Assembly (NCBI GenBank): GCA_038124905.1
Contig: JAYPCW010000005.1
Location: forward strand, 1-32,472
Direction of reading: 5' to 3'
Source: ATZT02 sp038124905
Lineage (GTDB): Bacteria > Actinomycetota > Actinomycetes > S36-B12 > UBA5976
Length of the DNA stretch: 32,472 nt
Made by a program: the position numbers and the translations under genes. Each line of letters starts with the position of its first letter. The first letter of the stretch is position 1. The notes under the pieces are model-generated. The model saw only the letters and a list, made by a program, of their open reading frames with translations, was not told the DNA's origin and did not search any database. Shown in pieces: positions 26,022 to 32,472 of the stretch.

Positions 26022-26810
26022 TTACTGATTCGCTTCTTTGATTTTCTCTGCTAGCAGACTGGAATCATTAAGTACCGAGGCATCTAATAATTCATCGTTC
26101 AAGAAAGCGCCCGGCGTTCCAGGAACTCCTCTTAGTGTTGCAGCAAGCTGTGAGTTTCTTGCCCAGTCACGATACTTTTCAGATTCAAAACAAGTTTGGA
26201 AATTTTCAAAATCTTGACCCGCTATTCCTACTTCTTGTGCTAGATCTAACAGTTGGCTATCAGTCCATCCACTTCCATCGCTTGGCTGCAAAGTGAAAAC
26301 ACCTGCATGAAATTCCAAAGTTTTATCAACATCTACCGCGCAGCCGAAAGCCATCGTCGCTCTCAAAGAAGCATTTTTTGCTGAAGGATTTCTGTCTAAA
26401 AAGATCATTGGGTGGAAATAAAGCTCGATTTCATCACGGTTTGCACTAGCTAAGACTTCAGAAAAGCCAGTTGCCTCGAAATTTGCACAAGCCGGGCATT
26501 GAAAGTCTTCATAAAGTGAAAGGGTGGGCGCCCCTGGAGCGGAGTTCGCCGGAACTCCATAATCTGTAGCAGCCGATGCTCCCTTCGGAAGTGCGGCGTC
26601 TGTGACAAATTCTTCTAAAGCAGCAACTGGAGTATTTTGTACTTCTGCTTCACCGCGTGCCCAGACCGCTAAACCTATGATTGCCGCCACAATCGCGAGT
26701 ATCACAACTCCACCAATTATTTGAATATTGCGCGTTCTTTTTGCTTCTGCTTCCTGGATTAATTTTCTTTCCTGAGCTGCTTTTTCTCGAATGTCATCGG
26801 CGCGGGCCAT
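26022..26810 (-). CDS. Membrane-anchored DsbA-like thiol-disulfide oxidoreductase
   Basis: The protein has a short charged cytosolic N-terminus, one membrane span (about residues 28-50), a linker, and a DsbA/thioredoxin-4 domain facing outside. The active site is YEDFQCPACANFE with Cys105 and Cys108. The cis-proline region reads RGVPGTPGAFLND. Two more cysteines (in FGCAVDV and FQTCFESE) could pair. It probably forms or exchanges disulfides in exported proteins. The start ATG 26810 has AGGAG six bases upstream. It follows trpA by 36 bp, which suggests its own regulation or readthrough from trp. Similar DsbA-like genes lie after trpA in other actinobacteria as I recall. The partner protein (e.g. 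a VKOR-type oxidase) is not in the window. Confidence 0.85.
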   Translation of the reverse strand: MARADDIREKAAQERKLIQEAEAKRTRNIQIIGGVVILAIVAAIIGLAVWARGEAEVQNTPVAALEEFVTDAALPKGASAATDYGVPANSAPGAPTLSLYEDFQCPACANFEATGFSEVLASANRDEIELYFHPMIFLDRNPSAKNASLRATMAFGCAVDVDKTLEFHAGVFTLQPSDGSGWTDSQLLDLAQEVGIAGQDFENFQTCFESEKYRDWARNSQLAATLRGVPGTPGAFLNDELLDASVLNDSSLLAEKIKEANQ

Positions 26811-26846
26811 ATTTTCTCCTTTGGGGACATAATTCTAATTAAATGG

Positions 26847-27644
26847 TTAGTTTCTAGTAACACCTGCTCTAAGTTGCACAGTTAATTCAGCTATCAACTT
26901 TTTTGCTACGGCAAAGTCAGGATTTTCTAGCAAAATTCTTACGAAGGCACTTCCAACAATGACCCCGTCAGCAAATCTGCTTACCTCTTTTGCCATTTCT
27001 GGAGTGCTAACTCCCAGACCAACCGCAATGGGTAGCGAAGTAATCTCACGCAGTTTGTTAACTAATTCTTGAGCATCTTTTGAGAGAGTATCGCGGGTGC
27101 CGGTAACCCCCATCAAGCTTGCTGCGTAGACAAAGCCGTCAACTTCTTTAACTACCCTGCCTAGTCGCTCTTTGCTATTAGAAGGGGCAACAACAAATAC
27201 TCGATTTATTCCTTGTTGTTCGGTTTCGCTCAACCATTCTGCAGCTTCTTCTATCGTCAAATCTGGGGTGATTACTCCAGCACCTTTGGCCTTAGCAAAT
27301 TTGGTTACAAACTTTTTTACTCCATATTTATCAATAGGGCTGTAATAACTCATAATTAATACCGGTTTATTTGCTTGCGCAACTTGCTCAACTACATCAA
27401 AACAATCATCAATAGTAGTTTTTTGCGCTAAAGAAATTTCCACTGCTTGTTGAATTACTGGTCCATCCATTAACGGGTCGCTGTAGGGCAAACCAACCTC
27501 AACCAAGTCGGCACCATTTTCAAGAATTGTTTCTAAAATTTCAATTGATTTAGGCTTGTCAGGAAACCCCGCAGGCAAGTAAGCAATTAAGGCTGCTCGG
27601 TTTTCAGCATGGGCTCTATCAAAGGCCTCTTGAATTTGATTCAT
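26847..27644 (-). CDS. trpA: Tryptophan synthase alpha subunit
   Basis: TrpA cleaves indole-3-glycerol phosphate to indole, passed to TrpB. From ATG 27644 the protein has 265 residues, and catalytic Glu49 (LVEVGLPYSDP) and Asp60 (LMDGPVIQ) fall at exactly the E. coli positions. The phosphate loop region VGLGVSTPEM and DGVIVGSAFV are intact. The frame is open to 27722 inside trpB, but those 26 extra residues are not family-like, so I chose the ATG four bases after the trpB stop. No ribosome site is visible, so reinitiation is likely. Confidence 0.96.
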   Translation of the reverse strand: MNQIQEAFDRAHAENRAALIAYLPAGFPDKPKSIEILETILENGADLVEVGLPYSDPLMDGPVIQQAVEISLAQKTTIDDCFDVVEQVAQANKPVLIMSYYSPIDKYGVKKFVTKFAKAKGAGVITPDLTIEEAAEWLSETEQQGINRVFVVAPSNSKERLGRVVKEVDGFVYAASLMGVTGTRDTLSKDAQELVNKLREITSLPIAVGLGVSTPEMAKEVSRFADGVIVGSAFVRILLENPDFAVAKKLIAELTVQLRAGVTRN

Positions 27645-27648
27645 TAAT

Positions 27649-28857
27649 TTAGACTTTAAACCCAAACCACTTTGCCGCTGTTTCAACGTCTTTGTCTCCA
27701 CGACCTGAACAATTGAGCACAATTATGTCTTCTTTGTCGAAATCTTTAGCAATTTTAAGCACGCCAGCTACCGCATGTGCGGTTTCAATCGCGGGAATAA
27801 TTCCTTCTAACTTACTTAATAGAGCAAAGCCTTCCATAGCTTCAGTGTCAGTAATTGGGTGATAACTTGCGCGCTTTGAATCTTTCAACCAAGCATGTTC
27901 TGGACCAACTCCCGGATAATCTAATCCAGCGCTAATTGAATGGCTTGCCAAAGTTTGACCATCTTTATCTTGTAAGACGTAACTGCGCGTGCCATGCAAA
28001 ATGCCAATTGCGCCGCCAGTCAAAGTGGCAGCGTGCCTTCCAGTTTCAATTCCGTCTCCGGCAGCTTCAAATCCGTGTAATTGAACTTGGCTTTCTTCAA
28101 TAAACGGATAAAAAATCCCCATTGCATTTGATCCTCCGCCGATGCAGGCCACTACTGCATCTGGAAGCCGGCCCGTTTGGGCAAGAATCTGTTCTTTAGT
28201 TTCTATTCCAATAACTTGATGAAAATCTCTAACCATTATCGGAAATGGGTGTGGTCCAGCAACGGTTCCTAATAAATAATGAGTAGTCGCAACATTTGTT
28301 ACCCAGTCACGCATTGCTTCATTAATTGCATCTTTTAAAGTTCTGCTGCCAGTTGTAACCGGAACTACTTCTGCCCCAAGCAATTTCATTCGGGCGACAT
28401 TTAAGGCTTGTCGTTGGGTGTCTTCTTCACCCATATAAACCACGCATTCCAAACCTAATAAGGCGGCCGCAGTTGCTGTCGCCACGCCATGTTGACCGGC
28501 GCCTGTTTCTGCAATTACGCGAGACTTTCCCATTCGCTTTGTTAGCAATGCTTGCCCTAGAACATTATTAATTTTGTGTGAGCCCGTGTGATTTAGATCT
28601 TCACGTTTTAGAAAAACTCGAACATTTGCTAACTCGCTAAATCGTTTTGCTTCTGTCAACGGACTTGGTCTGCCCACATAATTCTTTTGCAATTCTTCTA
28701 ACTCAAAAATGAAAGCCGGATCATTTTTTGCTTTCTCGTATTCGCTAGCTAATTCATCGAGGGCGCTGATCAAGGCTTCGGGCACAAATCTCCCACCGAA
28801 CGGTCCAAAATGACCGGTGGCTAAATCAATTTGCAAATTTTCTGGAGTAAGCGTCAT
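27649..28857 (-). CDS. trpB: Tryptophan synthase beta subunit
   Basis: TrpB joins indole and serine to make tryptophan with pyridoxal phosphate. The PLP lysine is Lys95 in HTGSHKINN. GAGQHGVATA, the PLP-phosphate loop GGGSNAMG and LNCSGRGDKD near the C-terminus are all present. The length of 402 is typical of the TrpB1 type that pairs with TrpA. The ATG overlaps the trpC stop (ATGA), and trpA follows by 4 bp. Confidence 0.98.
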   Translation of the reverse strand: MTLTPENLQIDLATGHFGPFGGRFVPEALISALDELASEYEKAKNDPAFIFELEELQKNYVGRPSPLTEAKRFSELANVRVFLKREDLNHTGSHKINNVLGQALLTKRMGKSRVIAETGAGQHGVATATAAALLGLECVVYMGEEDTQRQALNVARMKLLGAEVVPVTTGSRTLKDAINEAMRDWVTNVATTHYLLGTVAGPHPFPIMVRDFHQVIGIETKEQILAQTGRLPDAVVACIGGGSNAMGIFYPFIEESQVQLHGFEAAGDGIETGRHAATLTGGAIGILHGTRSYVLQDKDGQTLASHSISAGLDYPGVGPEHAWLKDSKRASYHPITDTEAMEGFALLSKLEGIIPAIETAHAVAGVLKIAKDFDKEDIIVLNCSGRGDKDVETAAKWFGFKV

Positions 28858-29669
28858 GGATTAATTCTGCCCTGCTTTAGCGAGGGATGCATCCCGGCAG
28901 TCACCAATTCGTGTACCGCTAGTTTTGGGTCTTTTGAACGCACAAGACTTTCCCCAACTAGCACTGCATCGGCTCCAAGATTGGCTAAATTCATTAAATC
29001 CCTTGGACCGCTAATACCCGATTCAGCAATCAGCACCGCTCCATTGGTTACTTTCGGGGCTAGTCTGGCAAAAGTTTCGGGGTGCACCTCTAAAGTTTTT
29101 AAATTTCGTGAATTAATTCCGATAATTTTTGCACCAGCTTCCTGGGCTCTCCCCACTTCAATTTCATCATGTACTTCTACCAAAGGAGTTAGTCCAATAC
29201 TTTCGGCTCTTTCAATTAAACTCACTAAGGCACTTTGCTCAAGCGCAGCCACGATTAGTAACACAAGATCTGCACCATAAGCTCTTGCCTCCCATAATTG
29301 ATATGAAGAAACAATAAAATCTTTTCTTAAGAGCGGTAGCTCAACTGCATTTCGTACTGCCTGTAGATCAGCCAAACTTCCCTTAAAGCGTCTCTCCTCT
29401 GTTAGAACGCTAATGAAATGTGCTCCCCCAGCTTCGTAAGCGCTTGCTAATTCTGCAGGATCGCTGATTGCAGCCAAGTCACCTTTGCTTGGGCTCGAGC
29501 GCTTCACTTCAGCAATTACACAAACACCGTCCTGCCGAAAAATCGGCATTGGGTCAATAGTTTTTTCACGTTTTTTTGCTAATTCTTTTAACTGTTCAAT
29601 TGAAGTATTAGCTTGTCTTTGCGCTAAATCATCCTTAACGCCCGCAACTATTTCCTCAAGTACGGACAT
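28854..29669 (-). CDS. trpC: Indole-3-glycerol phosphate synthase
   Basis: TrpC closes the indole ring from carboxyphenylamino-deoxyribulose phosphate, giving the substrate of TrpA. The family signature is VIAEVKRSSPSKG (51-63, catalytic Lys56), with LLRKDFIV (Lys116), GINSRNLKTLEV, LIAESGIS and DAVLVGESLV following. The 271 residues form a single-function enzyme with no fused TrpF domain; actinobacteria normally cover the TrpF step with the dual HisA/TrpF enzyme PriA (PhrA), not in the window. It overlaps trpB by 4 bp and lies 8 bp after the small membrane gene. Confidence 0.97.
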   Translation of the reverse strand: MSVLEEIVAGVKDDLAQRQANTSIEQLKELAKKREKTIDPMPIFRQDGVCVIAEVKRSSPSKGDLAAISDPAELASAYEAGGAHFISVLTEERRFKGSLADLQAVRNAVELPLLRKDFIVSSYQLWEARAYGADLVLLIVAALEQSALVSLIERAESIGLTPLVEVHDEIEVGRAQEAGAKIIGINSRNLKTLEVHPETFARLAPKVTNGAVLIAESGISGPRDLMNLANLGADAVLVGESLVRSKDPKLAVHELVTAGMHPSLKQGRINP

Positions 29670-29677
29670 ATCTTTAC

Positions 29678-29866
29678 CTAATTTTTTGCTTTACTAGATT
29701 TTTCCCAAACGACCCACAGCACGCTAGCGACAGCAGCCAAAACTATTCCACCCCAAAATACGTTCCAGTTGCCACCAATTACGCCCAAGGTTGAAACTAT
29801 GGACGCTGCAATAATCAAAATAGTGCCGGTCCAGGCTGCCGGAGTTTGGCCATGGTTATCGCTCAT
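29678..29866 (-). CDS. HGxxPAAW-family small membrane protein in the trp operon
   Basis: This 62-residue protein starts SDNHGQTPAAWTG, the defining motif of a small actinobacterial family of unknown function. Two membrane spans follow (about 14-32 and 36-56, the second rich in Trp and Val), and it ends in a lysine-rich tail (EKSSKAKN), so both ends are probably cytoplasmic. The start ATG 29866 has AAAGGA five bases upstream. It sits between trpE (24 bp) and trpC (8 bp), where mycobacteria carry a larger trp-associated membrane protein. Its position suggests a role tied to tryptophan supply or simple co-expression; no function is known. Confidence 0.88.
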   Translation of the reverse strand: MSDNHGQTPAAWTGTILIIAASIVSTLGVIGGNWNVFWGGIVLAAVASVLWVVWEKSSKAKN

Positions 29867-29890
29867 TAGATTCCTTTCAGTGCCTTAACT

Positions 29891-31417
29891 TTACTTAAAG
29901 CCCTCAGCCGCATTCACTGCTGCCATAACGACTGCTGCTTTATTTGCGCACTCCACGTCTTCATTTAGCGGTTTGCTGTCTGCGACTATTCCGGCACCAG
30001 CTTGTACATAGGCGATGGAATTCTTAATTAAGGCGCTTCGAATCGCAATCGCAAAATCCATATTGCCAGCAAAATCAAAGTAGCCAACAGCGCCGCCATA
30101 GACGCCGCGTTGCACATCCTCTAATTCGTCAATTATCTCCATTGCGCGAACCTTTGGTGCGCCCGAAAGCGTTCCTGCTGGAAAGGTTGCACGTAATGCG
30201 TCCAAGCTACCAAACTTTTCTTTTAAAATTCCTGTCACAGTTGAAACTAAATGCATGACATGGCTATATTTTTCGACCTGCATGAATTGCGCAACTTTTA
30301 CTGTTCCTGCCTCACATACTCTTCCTAAGTCATTTCTTCCTAAGTCAACAAGCATTAAATGTTCTGCTCTTTCTTTACCGTCATTTAATAGCTCTTCAGC
30401 AATTCGGTCGTCTTCTTCCGGATCCTCAGACCTATGTCGAGTGCCGGCGATTGGATGCATTTTTGCTACTCGCTCATTTACGGTTACTAGACTCTCTGGA
30501 CTCGAGCCCACGATGTCAAAATGAACTTGCGAGAAATCATCGTTTGGAACTCTCAGAAAAAACATATAGGGACTCGGATTTGTTGCCCTTAATGCGCGAT
30601 AAATATCAAATGATTTAGCAGTAGTTTGTTTGGTAAATCTTTGTGAAAGAACTATTTGAAAAGCATCCCCTGCTTTTATGTATTGGATAGCTCGATTTAC
30701 TTTCCGCTCATACGCCTCACTACTGGTGATTCTGTCAAAAGATTTTTCTGATTCGTCAGAGAATTTAGTTGTTAAGTAAAATTCTTTACTTAGATCAGCT
30801 TCCATTTTTTCTATCCGAGAAACAGCTTCTAGATAGGCTTCCGCTACACCATCATGTGTTCCGTTGTAATTAATTGCATTTGCAATAAGCCAAACACTTC
30901 CATTTGAGTGATCTAAAACAGCAAATTCAGTTGTTAGCAGCATTACCAGATTTGGCACTTGCAATGGGTCAGGATTATTGGCAGGAATTTCTTCAAAATG
31001 TCTAATTGCATCGTAAGCCAAATACCCCACTAATCCACCTGTTAAAGGTGGCAAGTGCGGCATAGCTTTAGTCGAGAGAAGTTTTAGCGCATCAGCAAGC
31101 ACTTCAAAAGTTTCTCCACTTAGTGTCACGCCCTTTGGTACGCGACCAGACCAGACAGCTTGCCGGTTCTCCTCCCGCAAAAGTGCCGTTGAGTTAACTC
31201 CAATAAATGAGAATCTTGACCAGTTATGTGTCCCATCGGCTGATTCAAAAAGAAAAGTTCCCGGTCTATTTTGCGCAAGTGCTTGATACAGCGCAACTGG
31301 CGTAAAAGTATCTGCCAAAACTCTTTTTACCACGGGAATTACTTTTAAGTTATTGGCTAATTCAGCAAAATTTGCAGCGTCTGGATAAATTTCGCCCAAT
31401 TTATATTGATTCATCAT
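29891..31417 (-). CDS. trpE: Anthranilate synthase component I
   Basis: TrpE makes anthranilate from chorismate with ammonia from a glutamine amidotransferase (TrpG, not in the window). The N-terminal half carries the tryptophan feedback region (FLFESADG, corresponding to LLES in characterised enzymes). The catalytic half shows IKAGDAFQIVLSQRF, GSSPESLV, HPIAGTRHRSEDP, ELLNDGKERAEHLMLVDLGRNDLGRV and GTLSGAPKVRAMEIID. The 508 residues are full length. ATG 31417 and ATG 31414 are both possible; either overlaps hisI. With no leader before it, I see no room for classical trp attenuation, so feedback inhibition and the his promoter probably set the output. Confidence 0.97.
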   Translation of the reverse strand: MMNQYKLGEIYPDAANFAELANNLKVIPVVKRVLADTFTPVALYQALAQNRPGTFLFESADGTHNWSRFSFIGVNSTALLREENRQAVWSGRVPKGVTLSGETFEVLADALKLLSTKAMPHLPPLTGGLVGYLAYDAIRHFEEIPANNPDPLQVPNLVMLLTTEFAVLDHSNGSVWLIANAINYNGTHDGVAEAYLEAVSRIEKMEADLSKEFYLTTKFSDESEKSFDRITSSEAYERKVNRAIQYIKAGDAFQIVLSQRFTKQTTAKSFDIYRALRATNPSPYMFFLRVPNDDFSQVHFDIVGSSPESLVTVNERVAKMHPIAGTRHRSEDPEEDDRIAEELLNDGKERAEHLMLVDLGRNDLGRVCEAGTVKVAQFMQVEKYSHVMHLVSTVTGILKEKFGSLDALRATFPAGTLSGAPKVRAMEIIDELEDVQRGVYGGAVGYFDFAGNMDFAIAIRSALIKNSIAYVQAGAGIVADSKPLNEDVECANKAAVVMAAVNAAEGFK

Positions 31418-31766
31418 GGCTCTTTAACTCTTCACCAGCCAAAAAACAGGTAGCTGCGTCTGTGTGACAGGCCGGACCTTTCTGCTTAACCGTAATTAAC
31501 AAGCTATCTCCATCACAATCAGACTGTATTTTTACCAATGTTTGACCATTGCCGCTAGTTTCTCCCTTTGTCCAAAGAGCATTTCGTGAGCGTGAGAAAT
31601 AGGTAACTTGTCCAGTTTCAATAGTTTTCAAAATTGCTTCTTGATTCATCCAGGCTTGCATTAAAACATCTTTAGAATCAAGATCTTGAGCAATCGCAAC
31701 TATCAATCCATCTTGATTGAATTTTAGATTTTTAATAAAACCTGCAACCATCTGTTCCATAGCCAT
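31401..31766 (-). CDS. hisI: Phosphoribosyl-AMP cyclohydrolase
   Basis: HisI opens the purine ring of phosphoribosyl-AMP in histidine synthesis. The 121 residues carry the whole single-domain enzyme without a fused HisE. DLDSKDVLMQAWMNQEA and TGQVTYFSRSRNALWTKGE are family motifs. Zinc ligands are Cys84, Cys100 and Cys107, and metal-binding Asp83/85/87 lie in SDCDGDS. GPACHTD has Asp where Gly is more common. The start ATG 31766 lies 25 bp after hisF; a second ATG at 31760 is possible. The gene overlaps trpE by 17 bp, joining his and trp genes. Confidence 0.97.
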   Translation of the reverse strand: MAMEQMVAGFIKNLKFNQDGLIVAIAQDLDSKDVLMQAWMNQEAILKTIETGQVTYFSRSRNALWTKGETSGNGQTLVKIQSDCDGDSLLITVKQKGPACHTDAATCFLAGEELKSHDESI

Positions 31767-31791
31767 CTATTGTTCTACGAATACTAAATAA

Positions 31792-32472
31792 CTAGCTGGT
31801 TGGGTTAGGACGAACCGGTATCTGATCAGCAGCCAACTCTTTTTTAACCTGCGCAATCGTAATTTGACCGGTATGAAAGACGCTGGCAGCCAATACCGCA
31901 TCAGCCCCAGCATTAATCGCTTTTGGAAAGTCCTGGAGACTACCTGCACCACCGGATGCAATTAAGGGCACAGAACAAACTTCCCTCACTGCGCTCAACA
32001 TCTCTAAGTCAAAACCTAATTTTGTACCGTCAGCATCAATCGAGTTAAGCAAAATCTCACCTGCACCCAACTCAATTGCTTTTTTAACCCACGCCAAGGC
32101 ATCACTTTGAAGTACTTTTTTGCCACCATGAGTTGTGATTACATAGCCACTTTCAGATTCACCGCGTTTTGCATCAATTGAAAGAGTTATCACTTGCGAG
32201 CCAAACTTTTCAGCAATTTCACTTATCAATTTAGGATTATCAACGGCCGACGTGTTGACTGATACTTTGTCGCATCCAGCGCGCAACAGTGATAAGACAT
32301 CAGCTGTGCTAGATATTCCACCACCAACACACAACGGAACAAATACCTTTTCAGCTGTTTTCTCAACAACTTCTATCATGGTTCTTCTGTTTTCTTCACT
32401 TGCCGATACATCTAAAAAAACTAATTCGTCAACCCCTTGGTGAAAGTATTCATCCGCTAGTTCAACTGGGTC
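31792..32472 (-). CDS. hisF: Imidazole glycerol phosphate synthase, cyclase subunit (5' end outside window)
   Basis: HisF with HisH makes imidazole glycerol phosphate and AICAR. The frame is open to the last base and starts DPVELADEYFHQGVDELVFLDVSAS, so about 30 N-terminal residues, including the first catalytic Asp, lie beyond the window. The visible barrel contains PLCVGGGISS, KVSVNTSAVDNP, LSIDAKRG with the second catalytic Asp, GAGEILLNSIDADGTK, PLIASGGAGSLQDF and GADAVLAASVFHTGQ. It ends RPNPTS at 31792. HisI follows after 25 bp. Confidence 0.97.
   Translation of the reverse strand, partial: DPVELADEYFHQGVDELVFLDVSASEENRRTMIEVVEKTAEKVFVPLCVGGGISSTADVLSLLRAGCDKVSVNTSAVDNPKLISEIAEKFGSQVITLSIDAKRGESESGYVITTHGGKKVLQSDALAWVKKAIELGAGEILLNSIDADGTKLGFDLEMLSAVREVCSVPLIASGGAGSLQDFPKAINAGADAVLAASVFHTGQITIAQVKKELAADQIPVRPNPTS

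Noticed and set aside
27645..27722. N-terminal extension of trpA into trpB
   Set aside because: The 26 extra residues encode no TrpA-like sequence, and the internal ATG places Glu49 and Asp60 at the known catalytic positions.
28831..29280. A 149-residue plus-strand open frame opposite trpC
   Set aside because: It is fully antisense to trpC, whose catalytic motifs are intact, and resembles no family I know.
31767..31961. A small minus-strand open frame between hisI and hisF
   Set aside because: Most of it overlaps the C-terminal part of hisF in another frame and it has no family features.

Overview
This window is a run of 29 protein genes, all on the minus strand, with almost no spacing between them. 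The largest gene-free gap is 77 bases (5497-5573), and many neighbours overlap by 1-17 bases. Every gene is a housekeeping or biosynthetic gene. I see no rRNA, tRNA, mobile element, CRISPR array or clear intrinsic terminator. The base composition is AT-leaning by eye. The gene content is actinobacterial: mIHF, an actinobacterial-type omega subunit, a PriA without recognisable helicase motifs, and an HGxxPAAW small membrane protein in the trp operon. A low-GC, very compact actinobacterium suggests a streamlined aquatic lineage such as the Nanopelagicales (acI). That placement is inference.

Layout in the direction of transcription, from high to low coordinates. (1) hisF (start outside the window), hisI, trpE, the HGxxPAAW protein, trpC, trpB and trpA form a joined histidine/tryptophan operon. 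(2) A membrane-anchored DsbA-like thiol protein and a VIT/CCC1-type metal transporter follow. (3) gltB-gltD (glutamate synthase) and pyk (pyruvate kinase) come next, with a near-perfect 20-bp dyad just upstream of gltB. (4) pyrR-pyrB-pyrC-carA-carB-pyrK-pyrD-pyrF supply UMP synthesis. Ahead of pyrR lies a textbook-like PyrR-binding hairpin whose lower stem pairs with the pyrR Shine-Dalgarno sequence. (5) mihF-gmk-rpoZ-coaBC-metK cover chromosome organisation, GMP kinase, RNA polymerase omega, CoA and S-adenosylmethionine synthesis. (6) priA-def-fmt-rsmB cover replication restart, initiator-Met formylation and deformylation, and 16S rRNA methylation. rsmB is cut by the window edge and interrupted by a 10-N assembly gap.

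Functionally the block links amino acid, nitrogen and nucleotide supply (Trp, His, Glu, UMP, GMP) to initiation of translation. Glutamate synthase feeds the amino groups used by the CarA and TrpE pathways, and gmk and pyr products feed nucleotide pools. The most informative non-coding signal is the PyrR hairpin at 17755-17787, which implies translational autoregulation of the pyr operon as described for mycobacteria. Half of the 28 visible start codons are GTG or TTG. For gltD, gltB, trpA and probably coaBC the best start lies inside the longest open frame.
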